Shown here: piece after piece, positions 5,730 through 6,630 of the stretch
How the letters are laid out: each line of letters opens with the position of its first letter
Position numbering within the stretch: the stretch's first letter is position 1
NCBI GenBank assembly: GCA_009775095.1
Contig: VSOZ01000036.1
Span: forward strand, 1-6,630
Direction: 5' to 3'
Source: Muribaculum sp.
Lineage (GTDB): Bacteria > Bacteroidota > Bacteroidia > Bacteroidales > Muribaculaceae
DNA: 6,630 nucleotides
The notes under the pieces: generated by a model
The model's input: the letters and a program-made list of their open reading frames with translations, nothing else
The model's database searches: none
Told to the model about the DNA's origin: nothing
Made by a program: the position numbers and the translations under genes

Positions 5730-6490
5730 TGGCTATAAATAACCATTTTAGGATGAGCAGTCTAAAGGAACTTGACAAACTTCTGAAAAGGCAATCTTTG
5801 GAGTCGGAAAAGGCCGATTGGCAGAGCTTGCTGAATTATGCCGAGTATGTGGCCGAAATCGAGAATGTGGTAGCTGTAGTCAGCGACTTAAGGAATGATT
5901 TGAGTAGGATTTATTGCGGTAAATTAGGTGCAGTTTTAGGCATAGAAAGCTATCGGTATGAAAATTCAATCTGGGAGAAAACCATTCTTAATCTGATGGC
6001 AGAGTCAGAGAGGGAGGAAAAATACCTTGCTGAACTGAGATACTTGAATTTTATTCGTCATACGCCCCGAAATCTGCGCTCTGATTTTTATATGGCTTCA
6101 AAACTGCGCATGAGGACTGTGAAGGGTGAGGTAGTCAATATACTGCATAGAATGTACTATATTTATTCACCGGATTGTGACGCAGTCTGTTATGCATTGT
6201 GCCTGTACGGTAGTCTGGCTTTTGATTTCGCGGGTAAGAGTTTTGCCGTAAATTCAATTACGGGAGTGGCTGAGGAGCTTACTCCGGCGAAGGATACTTT
6301 GATTCTTAGCAAAAGGGAGCAGCAAGTTTTGAAGCTTGTTGACGGTGGTAAGACGAGCGGAGATATTGCAGGGCTGCTGTCGATCAGTAGGCATACAGTA
6401 AGTCGCCACAGACAGGAAATTTTAGCGAAGTTGCAAGTTAAAAATTCGGTTGAGGCTTGTAGGATAGCCAAGACGCTGGGAATAATATAG
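5729..6490 (+). CDS. LuxR-type transcriptional regulator with a PAS-like N-terminal region
   Basis: This 253-residue protein ends in a classic LuxR/GerE helix-turn-helix (about 191-245): LSKREQQVLKLVDGG (193-207), GDIAGLLSISRHTVSRH (211-227, recognition helix near 219-229) and ILAKLQVKNSVEA (231-243). The N-terminal 180 residues carry no response-regulator phosphoacceptor pattern, no autoinducer-domain signature that I recognise and no membrane segment. They read like a PAS-like sensory region seen in stand-alone Bacteroidota LuxR regulators (VVAVVSDLRNDLSRIYCG at 47-64, ILHRMYYIY at 138-146, ALCLYGSLAF at 156-165); this is inference. The ligand is unknown. ATG 5729 suits the predicted 24-nt leader; M9 is an alternative start. 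The gene is divergent from maa-DUF1349 with interlocked promoters, making that operon, and itself, the likeliest targets. Composition is A+T-rich like its neighbours. Confidence 0.9.
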   Translation: MAINNHFRMSSLKELDKLLKRQSLESEKADWQSLLNYAEYVAEIENVVAVVSDLRNDLSRIYCGKLGAVLGIESYRYENSIWEKTILNLMAESEREEKYLAELRYLNFIRHTPRNLRSDFYMASKLRMRTVKGEVVNILHRMYYIYSPDCDAVCYALCLYGSLAFDFAGKSFAVNSITGVAEELTPAKDTLILSKREQQVLKLVDGGKTSGDIAGLLSISRHTVSRHRQEILAKLQVKNSVEACRIAKTLGII

Positions 6491-6503
6491 AAATTGATTC
6501 CTC

Positions 6504-6520
6504 TGTATTGTAACAATACA
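6504..6520. repeat. 17-bp palindrome just downstream of the regulator gene
   Basis: TGTATTGTAACAATACA has 8-bp perfect arms around a single central A. As RNA it would be a weak 7-bp stem with a TAA loop, only two G-C pairs and no following U-tract, so it is a poor intrinsic terminator. As DNA it looks more like an operator half-site pair for a dimeric protein, perhaps for a gene beyond the right edge. Confidence 0.4.
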
Positions 6521-6548
6521 TTACGATATAGGAGTGATGTTAAAATTA

Positions 6549-6575
6549 TCCATATCTCTTGCTTAGAGATGTGGA
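6549..6575. repeat. 11-bp stem, 5-nt loop hairpin; possible terminator for the minus strand
   Basis: Arms 6549-6559 and 6565-6575 pair over 11 bp with one G-U wobble around the loop TGCTT. On the plus strand no T-tract follows (CTAAGAGC). On the minus strand the hairpin is followed by ATAATTTTA, a loose T-rich run, so it might end a minus-strand transcript entering from the right, or fold in a leader RNA. Confidence 0.4.
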
Positions 6576-6630
6576 CTAAGAGCAATTGTATGTATAAGAG
6601 CCACTTATGGCCTATAGAAATTTAAGGTTG

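Larger units (their letters stand above)
6491..6630. other. Intergenic tail with no convincing gene
   Basis: These 140 bp after the regulator stop hold two inverted repeats and otherwise nothing that I can support. An ATG at 6607 opens a frame of eight codons that runs off the window edge (MAYRNLRL); with no upstream signal it cannot be called a gene start. A nine-codon frame at 6537-6566 is preceded by an AGGAG, but only 2 nt from its ATG. Confidence 0.5.

Noticed and set aside
6537..6566. Nine-codon leader-peptide-like frame (MLKLSISLA) overlapping the 6549-6575 hairpin
   Set aside because: The AGGAG is only 2 nt from the ATG, Bacteroidota rarely use such sites, there is no run of a regulatory amino acid, and the hairpin lacks a T-tract.
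6190..6585. 131-codon minus-strand open frame opposite the LuxR-type helix-turn-helix
   Set aside because: The plus-strand DNA-binding domain is a textbook match; the antisense product is unrecognisable.

Overview
The window looks like chromosomal DNA of an anaerobic Bacteroidota, most likely order Bacteroidales; a Muribaculaceae-like gut lineage is a guess from the moderate G+C of the core genes and their frequent ATA isoleucine codons. Three things support Bacteroidota. Start codons lack Shine-Dalgarno sequences. Promoters fit the Bacteroides pattern (a -33 TTG and a -7 TAnnTTTG); three good examples here have exactly 20 bp between the two elements. The genome also carries an oxygen-sensitive class III ribonucleotide reductase.

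Layout. Positions 1-123 hold the last 40 codons of an unrecognised plus-strand gene. It converges on rmuC (146-1399, minus), a membrane-anchored coiled-coil protein of the RmuC/PD-(D/E)XK-like family. A 330-bp A+T-rich divergent region (1400-1729) separates rmuC from the nrdD-nrdG operon (1730-4420, plus), which encodes the anaerobic ribonucleoside-triphosphate reductase and its radical-SAM activase. The divergent region holds overlapping back-to-back promoters near rmuC, a 17-bp imperfect direct repeat 66 bp apart, and a second promoter next to nrdD.

From about 4450 rightward the DNA is richer in A+T and the gene content looks accessory. A minus-strand pair, a maltose/galactoside-type O-acetyltransferase (5109-5666) followed after 7 nt by a secreted DUF1349 concanavalin A-like protein (4451-5101), is divergent from a LuxR-type regulator (5729-6490). 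The 62-bp gap between the acetyltransferase and the regulator contains a perfect 18-bp palindrome that carries a -7 hexamer on each strand, so the two promoters physically interlock. The last 140 bp have no convincing gene but two inverted repeats.

How the genes work together: NrdG installs the glycyl radical on NrdD, which then makes dNTPs without oxygen. RmuC is a neighbour without a clear functional link. The regulator, acetyltransferase and DUF1349 protein are plausibly one small regulated module, perhaps concerned with sugars or surface glycans. This rests on gene order and promoter geometry only. I found no CRISPR array, tRNA, rRNA, insertion sequence or obvious new defence system.
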